Positions 45,890 through 55,623 of a DNA stretch of 64,000 nucleotides are shown here, in pieces. The notes beneath the pieces were generated by a model. It was not told the origin of the DNA. It made no database searches and worked only from the letters and a program-made list of their open reading frames with translations. Each line of letters begins with the position of its first letter. Position 1 is the first letter of the stretch. The stretch spans positions 3,735,001 through 3,799,000 of the forward strand of contig NZ_LT607413.1 of the NCBI RefSeq assembly GCF_900091495.1, in the 5' to 3' direction. The DNA comes from Micromonospora echinospora. GTDB lineage: Bacteria; Actinomycetota; Actinomycetes; Mycobacteriales; Micromonosporaceae. A program made the translations under genes and the position numbers.

Positions 45890-46156
45890 TCAGGCGGAGA
45901 GGGAGTGCACGCGCTGGGCGATCGCGGACTTGCGGTTCGCGGCCTGGTTGGCGTGGATCACACCCTTGCTGACGGCCTTGTCCAGCTTGCGGGAGGCGTC
46001 CCGCATGAGCACGGTGGCCTTCTCGGTGTCGCCGGCCGCAACGGCCTCGTGGAACTTGCGGACGGCAGTCTTCAGCGACGACTTGACCGACTTGTTACGC
46101 AGCCGGCGCTTCTCGTTCTGCCGGTTGCGCTTGATCTGGGACTTGATGTTCGCCAC
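45890..46156 (-). CDS. rpsT: 30S ribosomal protein S20
   Basis: Small-subunit protein of 88 aa, very basic. It has the canonical start [21 protein letters not shown] and the end [23 protein letters not shown] at 46156 with GAGG about 8 nt upstream. Transcribed alone toward the terminator at 45834-45866; its promoter lies in 46157-46341, a 185-bp gap with nothing else visible. Facing holA tail to tail is the actinobacterial arrangement (Rv2412/Rv2413c). Confidence 0.97.
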   Translation of the reverse strand: MANIKSQIKRNRQNEKRRLRNKSVKSSLKTAVRKFHEAVAAGDTEKATVLMRDASRKLDKAVSKGVIHANQAANRKSAIAQRVHSLSA

Positions 46157-46341
46157 GCGACAGCCTCGTCTTAGAACTCGGGTTACGGTCTGCTTTACGC
46201 GCGACGAGCATGCGTCATCGCTGCGCGAAAAGCCAGGCTACCAGGTCCGCCGGGACGCGCCAAAACGGGCGGCGATCCCACCCGTCGACCCGCACCGACG
46301 CCCGTTCCGCTGCGTGGTCGGCGCGCTGGTCGGTGCAGGGG

Positions 46342-47322
46342 TCAACGGGCGGGCCGGGGCCAGCCGCGCCGGTCGGCGAGCCAGTCGAGGGCGAGACCGC
46401 CGCTGAAGAGGCGGTGCGCCCGGATGTGCGGCGAGGCGGTGCCCGGCGCCGCGTTGGCACCGGTGAGGTAGTAGCCGGACAGGGCCGCCAGGGTGGCGTC
46501 CAGCGCGTCCGGCGGCGCCCCGGCCGTCACCGGGTGGTCGGCGAAGAGGGCGTCCGCGTCCAGGCCGCTGCCGTACGCGGTGAGCAGCAGCCCGGCCAGG
46601 TCGAACCAGGCCGGCCCCTGGCAGAGCCACGTCCAGTCGCAGAACCACGCCCGGCCGGACCGGTCGACCAGCACGTTGTCCAGGCGGAGGTCGCCGTGGG
46701 CCAGGCCGCCGGTCAGGGCGTACCCGGGCAGCAGCGACTCCAGCCGGACCAGTTCGGGCAGGATCTCCTCCCAGCCGCCGGCAACGGGGCAGGGGCCCGG
46801 CCTGGCCTCCCGCCCGGTGGCCACCTCCCGCCACCAGGTGAGGTCCTCGTAGGCCAGGTCGGCGAGGCGGGGCAGGCCCACCGCGACCAGGTCGGCCGGG
46901 GGCACGGCGAGCGCGGCGGCGACCTCCGCGTACCCCGCCAGGGTGGCGGTGAGGTCGGCGGCGGACCAGGGCAACTCCGGCACCCGTCCGTCCACCGCGG
47001 TCAGCCCCAGCGCGAACCAGCCGGCCGCCTCCAGGGTCCACCGGGGCCGGGGCACCGGCAGCCCGGCCGGGAGCCGGTCGAGGATGGCGGCCTCCCGGGC
47101 GTACCAGGAGACCAGGTGGGGCTGGTCGGCCGTTGACGCCGCCTTGACGAAGACCCGTCCGCCGTCGGCGGTCTCCAGCACCCCGGCGAAGCCCCGGGTG
47201 AAGCCGGCCGACGCGACCCGGACCGACCGCACCGGCGCGCCGAGCCGCGTGGCCACCGCGCCGCGCAGCCCGGCCGGCAGGTCCGCCCAGGACGGACGTT
47301 CGGCGGTGACGGCGTACGACAT
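46342..47322 (-). CDS. Aminoglycoside phosphotransferase-fold kinase-like protein
   Basis: Protein of about 326 aa with the APH/choline-kinase fold: a VFVKAAS ATP-site Lys, the catalytic loop GGLAHGDLRLDNVLVD (HGD-x4-N, near 200) and the metal-binding WFCDWTW (Asp). Such proteins phosphorylate small molecules; nothing points to aminoglycosides. The start is uncertain: MSYAV at 47322 is the most downstream ATG, while ATGs at 47346 and 47355 would add 8 to 11 residues. None has a ribosome site. Divergent from the DUF4240 pair. Confidence 0.83.
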   Translation of the reverse strand: MSYAVTAERPSWADLPAGLRGAVATRLGAPVRSVRVASAGFTRGFAGVLETADGGRVFVKAASTADQPHLVSWYAREAAILDRLPAGLPVPRPRWTLEAAGWFALGLTAVDGRVPELPWSAADLTATLAGYAEVAAALAVPPADLVAVGLPRLADLAYEDLTWWREVATGREARPGPCPVAGGWEEILPELVRLESLLPGYALTGGLAHGDLRLDNVLVDRSGRAWFCDWTWLCQGPAWFDLAGLLLTAYGSGLDADALFADHPVTAGAPPDALDATLAALSGYYLTGANAAPGTASPHIRAHRLFSGGLALDWLADRRGWPRPAR

Positions 47323-47398
47323 CGGGGGTAGCGAGACCGCGCGCATGGCGTCCATGGTGCCGCGCGATCGTGTCGTACCGCACCCGCACACTGCCCCC

Positions 47399-47980
47399 GT
47401 GCTGGATGTCGACGACTTCTGGGCCCTGATCGAGGGTTCCGCCACGGTCACCGGGCAGCCCGACGAACGGCTGGCCTGGCTCACCGACCACCTCGCCGGG
47501 CGCACCCCCGCCGAGGTGGTGGACTTCGCCCTCCGGCTGGACGAGACCCGCCGCCGGGCCGACACCTGGCGGCTCTGGGCCGCCGCGTCGCGGATCTGCG
47601 ACGGGTACTGCTCCGACGACGGTTTCCACTACTTCCAGGTCTGGCTCGTCGGGCTCGGCCGGGAGACCTTCGACCGGGTGGTCGCCGACCCGGACACGCT
47701 CGCCGACGTGCCGCAGGTGCGCCGCCTCGCCGGTCGGTCGGTCGGGGACTGGGCCGACGACGAGTGGCCGGACTGGGAGAGCCTGGACTACGTGGCCGGC
47801 GAGGCGTACGAGCGGATCACCGGCGTCCACGAGGGGCTGGACGAGGCGATCGAGGCGCGCGGCCGGGAGCGCAGCTTCTCCCCGGACCCGCGGGACGAGC
47901 AGGAGGACCTGGGTGACCCGGCCGAGTTCGCCCGCCGGTACCCCCGGCTCGCCGAGCTGTTCCCGGCGACCGGCAGGTGA
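47399..47980 (+). CDS. DUF4240 protein (first of tandem pair)
   Basis: Protein of 193 aa. It opens with LDVDDFWALIEGS, the DUF4240 signature, and has RLWAAASRICDGYCSDDGFHYFQVWLVGLGRETF (the central block, about 55-88) and VVADPDTLADVPQVR. DUF4240 resembles small cytosolic proteins related to toxin-immunity folds, with no proven role. GTG at 47399 fits the usual start; ATG at 47354 would add 15 residues. The next gene encodes a clear paralogue. Confidence 0.85.
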   Translation: MLDVDDFWALIEGSATVTGQPDERLAWLTDHLAGRTPAEVVDFALRLDETRRRADTWRLWAAASRICDGYCSDDGFHYFQVWLVGLGRETFDRVVADPDTLADVPQVRRLAGRSVGDWADDEWPDWESLDYVAGEAYERITGVHEGLDEAIEARGRERSFSPDPRDEQEDLGDPAEFARRYPRLAELFPATGR

Positions 47981-48008
47981 GGGCGCGGCTCTGTCAGACT
48001 GCCACTCC

Positions 48009-48542
48009 ATGAGGACCGACGACTTCTGGCAGCTGATCGACCGGGCCCGGGCGGGCGCCGGGGAGCCCGGGGCGGTCGCCGCACGGGCGGTCGCGCTGCT
48101 CGCCGAGCGGACCCCAGAAGAGATCGTCGGGTACGCGCACCACCAGCGGCGGGTGCTGGCCGCCTCGTACCGAGTCGACCTCTGGGGCGCGGCCTACCTG
48201 ATCAACGGCGGTGCCTCGGACGACGGGTTCGAGTACTTCCGGGGCTGGCTGATGACCCAGGGCCGGGCGGTGTTCGCCCGGGCGGTCACCGACCCGGACT
48301 CGCTGGCCGAACTGCCCCGGGTGCGGGCCGCCGCGCTCAGCGGCGAGGAGTTCGAGTGCGAGGACATGCTGGCGGTGCCGTGGGACGCGTACCGGAAGGC
48401 CACCGCGACGGAGCTGCCGGCGGACCGGGACCCGGTCGCCCAGCCCGACCTGAACGACTTCTGGGACTTCGACGACGAGGAGGAGGCCCGGCGGCGGCTG
48501 CCCCGGCTGGCCGCCCTCTTCACGGAACCTCCCGCCGAGTGA
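48009..48542 (+). CDS. DUF4240 protein (second of tandem pair)
   Basis: Protein of 177 aa. It shares DDFWQLID, the SDDGFEYFRGWLMTQGR block and VTDPDSLAELPRVR with the upstream gene. The C-terminal tail again ends in ..EEARRRLPRLAALF. The two proteins are therefore a tandem duplication, 28 bp apart. Compared with its partner it lacks the ~20-residue extension before the tail. Function unknown. Confidence 0.86.
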   Translation: MRTDDFWQLIDRARAGAGEPGAVAARAVALLAERTPEEIVGYAHHQRRVLAASYRVDLWGAAYLINGGASDDGFEYFRGWLMTQGRAVFARAVTDPDSLAELPRVRAAALSGEEFECEDMLAVPWDAYRKATATELPADRDPVAQPDLNDFWDFDDEEEARRRLPRLAALFTEPPAE

Positions 48543-48584
48543 CGTCCCCGCGCCCCGCTCGCCGGTGACGCCGCCGGCGGCTGA

Positions 48585-48643
48585 GGTGGTAGCAGGGGAC
48601 CCCTGCTCATCAAGAAGCGGTAACAGGGGACCCCTGCTACCAC
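48585..48643. repeat. Dispersed double-palindrome hairpin element, copy 3
   Basis: The most regular copy: GTGGTAGCAGGGGACCCCTG, loop CTCATCAAGAAGCGG, then TAACAGGGGACCCCTGCTAC and CAC. A partial CTGCTACCACG follows at 48646-48656. It lies between DUF4240 gene 2 and lepA, both on the plus strand, 43 bp after the stop. It is the only one of the five not between convergent genes. Confidence 0.88.
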
Positions 48644-48769
48644 GACTGCTACCACGCGAGGGGAGGGCGTGGAGGAGCGCTCCGACCGTGTCGGGGAGGA
48701 CGTGGGAACATAGAGGGGGGCCGGCGTCACGCCGGCCTGCTCACGTCACGCCGACCAGAACGGACCGCT

Positions 48770-50650
<1,881 letters not shown>

Positions 50651-50701
50651 CGCCGAAGGCAGTCACTCTCCGTATCGGACTGGCGGGTCGGATCGACCCG
50701 C

Positions 50702-50799
50702 GTCGAGCGCTCCCACGGGCCGCTCGACTCCGTGGTCCGCGTACCGGAAGGAATTTTCCGGTGGGCGGACGCGCGGGGTCGAGCGGCCTTTTTCCGCTC
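50702..50799 (+). terminator. Post-lepA hairpins and A/T-rich inverted repeat
   Basis: Three inverted repeats occupy the first half of the 314-bp lepA-glsB gap. GTCGAGCG (50702-50709) pairs with CGCTCGAC (50721-50728). CCGGAA-GGAATT-TTCCGG lies at 50744-50761. GAGCGG-CCTTTTT-CCGCTC lies at 50781-50799, its loop being T-rich. The last is the best terminator candidate for lepA. The rest of the gap holds a direct repeat CTCTCAGGT (50820, 50831) and a promoter candidate. Confidence 0.5.
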
Positions 50800-50880
50800 T
50801 GACCTGGGGTTTCGTCGAGCTCTCAGGTCGCTCTCAGGTTGTCCTCGGTCGGGCCTCGGTGCCGGATGTCCGGTTGTGCC

Positions 50881-50906
50881 GGTTTGAGATTTCGGCGCCC
50901 CGGGAA
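50881..50906 (+). promoter_or_regulatory. Candidate SigB/SigF-type promoter of glsB-like gene
   Basis: GGTTT (50881-50885), a 16-nt spacer and GGGAA (50902-50906), one base from the GTTT-N14-17-GGGTA consensus. It lies about 60 bp before the GTG, leaving room for a leader with GGAGGAGG (50951-50958). Confidence 0.4.
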
Positions 50907-50964
50907 CTTAGCGGTCACGACAGGAACGACACACCTTGTGACAACACATTGGAGGAGGGCGACC

Positions 50965-51249
50965 GTGGAGCTCACCGTCTGGGGAATCATCACTGCGCTC
51001 ATCGTTGGTCTCATCGTCGGCGCGCTCGGCCGTCTGGTCGTCCCGGGCCGGCAGAACATGCCGATCTGGCTGCACATGCTGATCGGTGTCGGCGCCGCGC
51101 TGCTGGGCACGATCGTGGCCCGTGCCGCCGGGTTCGCCACCACTGCCGGTGTCGACTGGCGGGAGCTGCTGCTCCAGATCGCCTTCGCCGCCATCGGTGT
51201 CGCGCTGGTGTCGGGCGTCGGCCGTCGTCGCCACGTCACGCACCGGTAA
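50965..51249 (+). CDS. GlsB/YeaQ/YmgE family stress response membrane protein
   Basis: Protein of 94 aa, nearly all membrane. It has the family pattern WGIITALIVGLIVGALGRLVVPGRQNMP (residues 4-31) with the GxGRLxxPG turn, a second helix MLIGVGAALLGTIVARAAG and a third near the C-terminus (LLLQIAFAAIGVALVSGV). Members are induced by envelope or general stress. GTG at 50965 has GGAGGAGG 6 nt upstream. Monocistronic, ended by a strong hairpin. Confidence 0.9.
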   Translation: MELTVWGIITALIVGLIVGALGRLVVPGRQNMPIWLHMLIGVGAALLGTIVARAAGFATTAGVDWRELLLQIAFAAIGVALVSGVGRRRHVTHR

Positions 51250-51269
51250 CGATCTCCGCGTACCCACGA

Positions 51270-51299
51270 GGGGCGCCCGGCCACCAGGCCGGGCGCCCC
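51270..51299 (+). terminator. Terminator after glsB-like gene
   Basis: Perfect 13-bp stem GGGGCGCCCGGCC (51270-51282) with GGCCGGGCGCCCC (51287-51299) and loop ACCA, followed by TTCCGTCTGTTG. It lies 20 nt after the stop codon. Confidence 0.9.
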
Positions 51300-51338
51300 T
51301 TCCGTCTGTTGTACGTTCGCTCCGCCGCCACCCCTGTC

Positions 51339-51353
51339 GTAAAGGAATTTTAC
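51339..51353. promoter_or_regulatory. Candidate operator upstream of sugar ABC operon
   Basis: Perfect inverted repeat GTAAA-GGAAT-TTTAC, 55 bp before the binding-protein start. Its A/T content stands out strongly from the surroundings. It shares the core AAGGAATTTT with the inverted repeat at 50744-50761. It may be the binding site of a LacI- or ROK-type sugar regulator, but no such gene is in the window. Confidence 0.45.
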
Positions 51354-51407
51354 CGACTATGGTGCGGCGGAGAAGGTTTGTGCCAGACGGCGCGAGGGAG
51401 AAGTGGC

Positions 51408-52697
51408 GTGAACAGGTGGAAACGGCTGGCCCCGGTCACCGCCGTCGTGGCCTCGGCCGCGATGTTGATCGCCGGCTGTGGTGGCTCCGACGAGGGTCAG
51501 TCAGCTGATAACAGCAAGTTGACGGTCTGGATGATGGGCGAGGGAAGCGAGGCGCAGACCGCCTTCCTCGACGGCGTCGAGGCCGAGTTCAAGAAGAAGC
51601 ACCCCGAGACGGACGTGGTGGTCCAGTACATCCCGTGGCTCGAGGCGCCGAAGAAGTTCCAGGCCGCGCTCGCCGGCGGCGAAGGGCCGGACATCACCGA
51701 GCTGGGCAACACCGAGACGCAGGGCTGGGCCGCGCAGGAGGCGCTGGCCGACCTGAGTGGTCGGATGGACGGCTGGGCCGACGGCAAGGACATCCTGCCC
51801 GACCTGGTGAAGAACGCGCAGCTCGACGGTAAGCAGTACGGCCTGCCCTGGTACGCGGGCGTGCGGGCGATGTACTACCGCACCGACTGGTTCGCCGAGG
51901 CCGGCGTGCAGCCGCCGACGACCTGGGACCAGCTCGTCGCCGCTGCCAAGGCAGTCCAGGCGAAGAAGCCGGGCACCTACGGCATCGCCCTGCCGGGCAA
52001 CTCCGAGCTGCCCTTCTACTCGTTCCTCTGGAGCGCCGGGGCCGAAATCGCCACCAAGCAGGGCGACACCTGGAAGTCCGGCTACAACACCCCGGAGGCC
52101 CAGAAGGCGGTCAAGTTCTGGACCGACATGGTGACCGTGCACAAGGTGGCCCCGCCGGCTGCCGCCGGGTGGAACGAGATCGACGCCCGCACCCAGTTCG
52201 CCACCGGCAAGGCGGCGATGGCGTTCGCCGGCAGTTGGCAGCAGGGCGCGATCAAGAAGGACAACCCCGAGATCGAGAAGGTCTGGGGCACCTTCCCCAT
52301 CCCCGGCCCGGACGGCAAGCCGGCCCCGGCCTTCGCGGGCGGCTCCGACCTGGGCATCTGGGAGGACAGCGAGCGCAAGGACCTCGCCTGGGACTACCTC
52401 ACCGTGCTGCTGAACAAGAAGAACGCCAAGACCTTCGCCGACAGTCTGGGCTTCTTCCCGGTCTACCAGGACCTGGTCGCCGGCGGTGAGTACGCCAACG
52501 ACAAGGTCATGGCGGCGTTCGCCACCACCCTCCAGAACACCAAGCTCACGCCTCTCACCCCGAAGTGGGTGGAGGTCAGCCGGACCAAGACGACGACCCA
52601 GGCGATGAACAGCTCGGTGATGAAGGGCCAGAAGACGGTGGAGCAGGCCACCGCCGACGCGGCGGCCGAGATGGAAAGCATCCTCAACGCCAAGTGA
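51408..52697 (+). CDS. Sugar ABC transporter substrate-binding lipoprotein
   Basis: Protein of 429 aa in the extracellular family 1 binding proteins. The lipoprotein signal has basic residues, then hydrophobic VVASAAMLIAGC with lipobox Cys24. The mature part starts with SKLTVWMMGEGSE and contains GPDITELGNTETQGWA, typical of maltose/oligosaccharide binders. GTG at 51408 has GAGGGAG 7 nt upstream. It captures sugar outside the cell for the two permeases encoded next. The exact sugar is not determinable. Confidence 0.94.
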   Translation: MNRWKRLAPVTAVVASAAMLIAGCGGSDEGQSADNSKLTVWMMGEGSEAQTAFLDGVEAEFKKKHPETDVVVQYIPWLEAPKKFQAALAGGEGPDITELGNTETQGWAAQEALADLSGRMDGWADGKDILPDLVKNAQLDGKQYGLPWYAGVRAMYYRTDWFAEAGVQPPTTWDQLVAAAKAVQAKKPGTYGIALPGNSELPFYSFLWSAGAEIATKQGDTWKSGYNTPEAQKAVKFWTDMVTVHKVAPPAAAGWNEIDARTQFATGKAAMAFAGSWQQGAIKKDNPEIEKVWGTFPIPGPDGKPAPAFAGGSDLGIWEDSERKDLAWDYLTVLLNKKNAKTFADSLGFFPVYQDLVAGGEYANDKVMAAFATTLQNTKLTPLTPKWVEVSRTKTTTQAMNSSVMKGQKTVEQATADAAAEMESILNAK

Positions 52698-53677
52698 GCA
52701 CCCTGACCGACACACCGAAGGCCGCCGCCGGACGGGAGAAGCCCGCGCGGCGGCGGCCCCGGGTGGACCGCCTCCCGTACCTGCTGCTCCTGCCCTGCCT
52801 GGCGATCATCGCCGTGCTGCTGCTCTGGCCGCTCGGCCAGGTGGTGTGGATGTCGTTCCACCGGCTGAACAACGTCCGCCAGCTGCGCGGCGACCGGGAG
52901 TGGCCGTGGATCGGGCTGGAGAACTACGTCCAGATCCTCAGCGACCCCTTCTTCCGGACGGTGCTGCGCAACACCGTGCTCTTCGCGGTGGCCAACGTGG
53001 CGCTGACGATGATCCTGGGCACGCTGGTCGGGCTCCTGCTCAACCGGCTCGGCAAGCGGATGGCGACCTTCGTCGGCAGCTGCGTGATGCTCGCCTGGGC
53101 CACCCCGGCACTGACCGGCACCATCGTCTGGAAGTGGATCTTCGACGACACCAGCGGTCTGGTGACCTGGCTGTTCAACGCGCTGCCGGACGGGCTGTCC
53201 CAGGCGCTCTTCGGCCGCACCGACTGGACCGGCTACGGCTGGTTCAACTCCCCGCTGCTCTTCTTCGCCATCCTCACCCTGGTGGTGGTCTGGCACTCGT
53301 TCCCGTTCATCGCGGTCAGCGTGCTCGCCGGGCTGAAGAGCGTGCCGAGTGAGCTGCACGAGGCGGCCCGGGTGGACGGGGCCGGTCCGTGGCGGGTCTT
53401 CTGGAAGGTCACCTTCCCGCTGCTGCGCCCGGTCTTCGGCATCCTGATCGTGCTCTCCACCATCTGGGACTTCAAGGTCTTCACCCAGCAGTTCGTGCTG
53501 GCCGGCGGCACCCAGGACCGGCCGACGTTCATGCTCTCCATCTACTCGTACGCGGAGGCGTTCTCGCCACCGCCGAAGTACGGCCTCGGCGCGGCGATCG
53601 CGGTGATCCTCACCCTGATCCTGCTCGTGGTGACCGGCCTCTACGTCCGCATGGTGCTCAAGCAGGAGGAGGAGTGA
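52694..53677 (+). CDS. Sugar ABC transporter permease (MalF/UgpA-like)
   Basis: Protein of 327 aa with six membrane helices after a basic N-terminal tail. It has the ATPase-contact EAA loop ELHEAARVDGAGPWRVFWKV (about 224-243). It forms the transmembrane channel with the next permease. GTG overlaps the binding-protein stop by 4 bp. No ATPase gene is present; actinobacterial systems of this type often share one ATPase (MsiK) encoded elsewhere. Confidence 0.93.
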   Translation: MSTLTDTPKAAAGREKPARRRPRVDRLPYLLLLPCLAIIAVLLLWPLGQVVWMSFHRLNNVRQLRGDREWPWIGLENYVQILSDPFFRTVLRNTVLFAVANVALTMILGTLVGLLLNRLGKRMATFVGSCVMLAWATPALTGTIVWKWIFDDTSGLVTWLFNALPDGLSQALFGRTDWTGYGWFNSPLLFFAILTLVVVWHSFPFIAVSVLAGLKSVPSELHEAARVDGAGPWRVFWKVTFPLLRPVFGILIVLSTIWDFKVFTQQFVLAGGTQDRPTFMLSIYSYAEAFSPPPKYGLGAAIAVILTLILLVVTGLYVRMVLKQEEE

Positions 53678-54522
53678 TGCGCGGCACGCTCGTGAAGCGG
53701 ATCGCCCTCAACGGCGCCGGGCTGCTGGTGGCGCTCTTCGCGGCCTTCCCCGTCTACTGGATGATCGCGACCTCGCTGAAGCCGAACCGGGAGATCTTCT
53801 CCTCGACGCCGCGACCGGTGCCGACCGAGCCGACGCTCGCCCACTACAAGAGCATCCTCACCGGCAACCTGATCCCCGGCGTCAGCTTCGCGGACTTCTT
53901 CCTCAACAGCGTCCTGGTGGCCGGGGCGACCGTGCTGCTCAGCGGCCTGGTGGCGCTGCTCGCCGCCACGGCCGTGGCCCGGTTCCGGTTCAAGCTGCGG
54001 ACCAGCTTCCTGATCATGCTGCTGATCGTCCAGATGATCCCGCTGGAGGCGTTGGTCATCCCGCTGTTCCTGATGATCCAGCGGCTCGGCCTCTACAACA
54101 CGCTGCCCAGCCTGATCCTCACCTACCTCGGCTTCTCGCTGCCGTTCGCGGTCTGGATGCTGCGCGGCTTCGTGGCCGCCGTACCGAAGGAACTGGAGGA
54201 GGCGGCGGCGATCGACGGGGCCACCCGGGCGCAGATCTTCCGGAAGGTCCTCTTCCCGCTGGTCGCCCCCGGCCTGGTGGCGACCAGCATCTTCTCCTTC
54301 ATCACCGCCTGGAACGAACTGATCTTCGCGTTGACCTTCATCAACGACCAGGACCGGTACACCCTTCCGGTGGCGATGACGTTCTTCTTCGGCCGCGACG
54401 ACACGGCGTGGGGTCCGGTGATGGCCGCCTCCACGATCTTCACCCTGCCGGTGATCATCTTCTTTCTGGTGGTCCAGCGCCGGATGGTCTCCGGCCTGGT
54501 CGCGGGCGCGGTCAAGGGCTGA
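53677..54522 (+). CDS. Sugar ABC transporter permease (MalG/UgpE-like)
   Basis: Protein of 281 aa with six membrane helices and the EAA loop ELEEAAAIDGATRAQIFRKV (about 169-188). The opening IALNGAGLLVALFAAFPVYWM and ATSLKPNREIF are typical of MalG-like subunits. The ATG overlaps the preceding stop by one base (TGATG), with GAGGAGG just before it. It is the last gene of the importer operon and ends right before a dispersed hairpin element. Confidence 0.93.
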   Translation: MRGTLVKRIALNGAGLLVALFAAFPVYWMIATSLKPNREIFSSTPRPVPTEPTLAHYKSILTGNLIPGVSFADFFLNSVLVAGATVLLSGLVALLAATAVARFRFKLRTSFLIMLLIVQMIPLEALVIPLFLMIQRLGLYNTLPSLILTYLGFSLPFAVWMLRGFVAAVPKELEEAAAIDGATRAQIFRKVLFPLVAPGLVATSIFSFITAWNELIFALTFINDQDRYTLPVAMTFFFGRDDTAWGPVMAASTIFTLPVIIFFLVVQRRMVSGLVAGAVKG

Positions 54523-54531
54523 GGTTGGTGG

Positions 54532-54592
54532 GTTGGTAGCAGGGGACCCTTGTTACCGCTTCTTGCGGAGCAGGGGACCCCTGCAAACACCT
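54532..54592. repeat. Dispersed double-palindrome hairpin element, copy 4
   Basis: GTTGGTAGCAGGGGACCCTT, GTTACCGC, loop TTCTTGCG, then GAGCAGGGGACCCCTGCAAA and CACC. It starts 10 bp after the permease stop and lies between it and the convergent gene at 54663. Same orientation as copy 2. Confidence 0.87.
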
Positions 54593-54662
54593 CAACCGCC
54601 GCCCACCCACTGCGAGCGTCCGGCTGCCCGGCCAGCCAGACGGCAGACAAGCCCGGACGGAC

Positions 54663-55436
54663 TCAGGAGAAGCGCTCGACGGTGACCGGGATCAGGCCCC
54701 GCAGGCGCAGCGTGGTGGTCAGCTCACGCAGCACCGGCCGTACGCCGTCGTCCCGTCCGGTCGCCAGGTCGACGGTCAGGTCCAGGCAGTACGCTCCGAC
54801 CACGCCGATCCGGCGCAGCTCCCAGCGGAAGACGTCCGCCCCGACCCGACGGCGGGCGGTGCCGACCACCCCGCCCGGGCGGGGCGGATCGGTGCCGGCC
54901 ATCTGCCACACCGATGACAGTTCGACGAGGTCGTCGGGCCCCAGCTCGTTGGCGAACAGCACCCGGTAGACCCGGGTGCTGTGGAAACCGGGGGTGACCC
55001 GCTCCGGGGACAGCAGCAGCGGAGCCGACGTCGCACGGGTGTCTCCCGCCCGCAGGTGACCGCGCAGGGTCGCCTCGTCCGGGAGCGTGGCCCCGCCGAG
55101 CTGGCGGTAGACGACCTCGGCCCGGTGGCGAGGCACCCCGACGACCCGTCCGCGCAGCTCGGGGTCGGCCCGGATGTTCCGGCTCAGCGCGGGCGCCGTC
55201 CACCATCCCGGTCCGCCCGGCGTCCACGCTGCGCTGTCCACCCGGAGCACCGTGTGGTCCGCGCCGAACAGGAACTCCTCGACGACGATGCCCTCGGGCG
55301 GCGCGGCCGGCCGGTCGTCCGACGGCCGGGGGCGGACCAGGTAGTAGTCCAGCGCCGGCGCGGTGGGCCGGGGCCGTCGGACCGGCGCCGGCGGCGGGCC
55401 GGCCGCGCCGTCGCCTCCGGTACGGGACATCGCCAT
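54663..55436 (-). CDS. Hypothetical protein
   Basis: Protein of 257 aa, not recognised. After a Pro/Arg-rich lead (~30 residues) it appears as a soluble alpha/beta protein without membrane segments or signal. Recognisable stretches are ALDYYLVRPRPSDDRP, GIVVEEFLFGADHTVLRVD and SRNIRADPELRGRVVGVPRH. ATG 55436 and ATG 55430 are both possible starts; neither has a clear ribosome site. The 187-bp gap upstream has lower GC and no visible element. Confidence 0.6.
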   Translation of the reverse strand: MAMSRTGGDGAAGPPPAPVRRPRPTAPALDYYLVRPRPSDDRPAAPPEGIVVEEFLFGADHTVLRVDSAAWTPGGPGWWTAPALSRNIRADPELRGRVVGVPRHRAEVVYRQLGGATLPDEATLRGHLRAGDTRATSAPLLLSPERVTPGFHSTRVYRVLFANELGPDDLVELSSVWQMAGTDPPRPGGVVGTARRRVGADVFRWELRRIGVVGAYCLDLTVDLATGRDDGVRPVLRELTTTLRLRGLIPVTVERFS

Positions 55437-55623
55437 GTACGCATTCTCGACCACAATATGCAGATGCCAAGGACGTAGGCAGCCGGCGCGCCCTGACCTC
55501 CAGAGCGCAACTCCGAGCAGTCGCCTGGTGAGCGCGACAGTGTTACCGGGCCGCTGGTCTCGGCGGTCTGCGTTGCGCGTGGGCAGGTCGTGAGGCTCAG
55601 GACGGTGCGCCGCCTCGGTGACG

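Noticed and set aside
46342..47322. Aminoglycoside resistance gene
   Set aside because: The kinase fold is shared by many small-molecule kinases. The gene sits in a housekeeping region without mobile DNA, and no resistance-specific residues can be recognised.
55437..55623. Possible small gene in the lower-GC gap between the hypothetical protein and the PucR gene
   Set aside because: No frame has a ribosome site or a protein-like composition. It reads as plain intergenic sequence.
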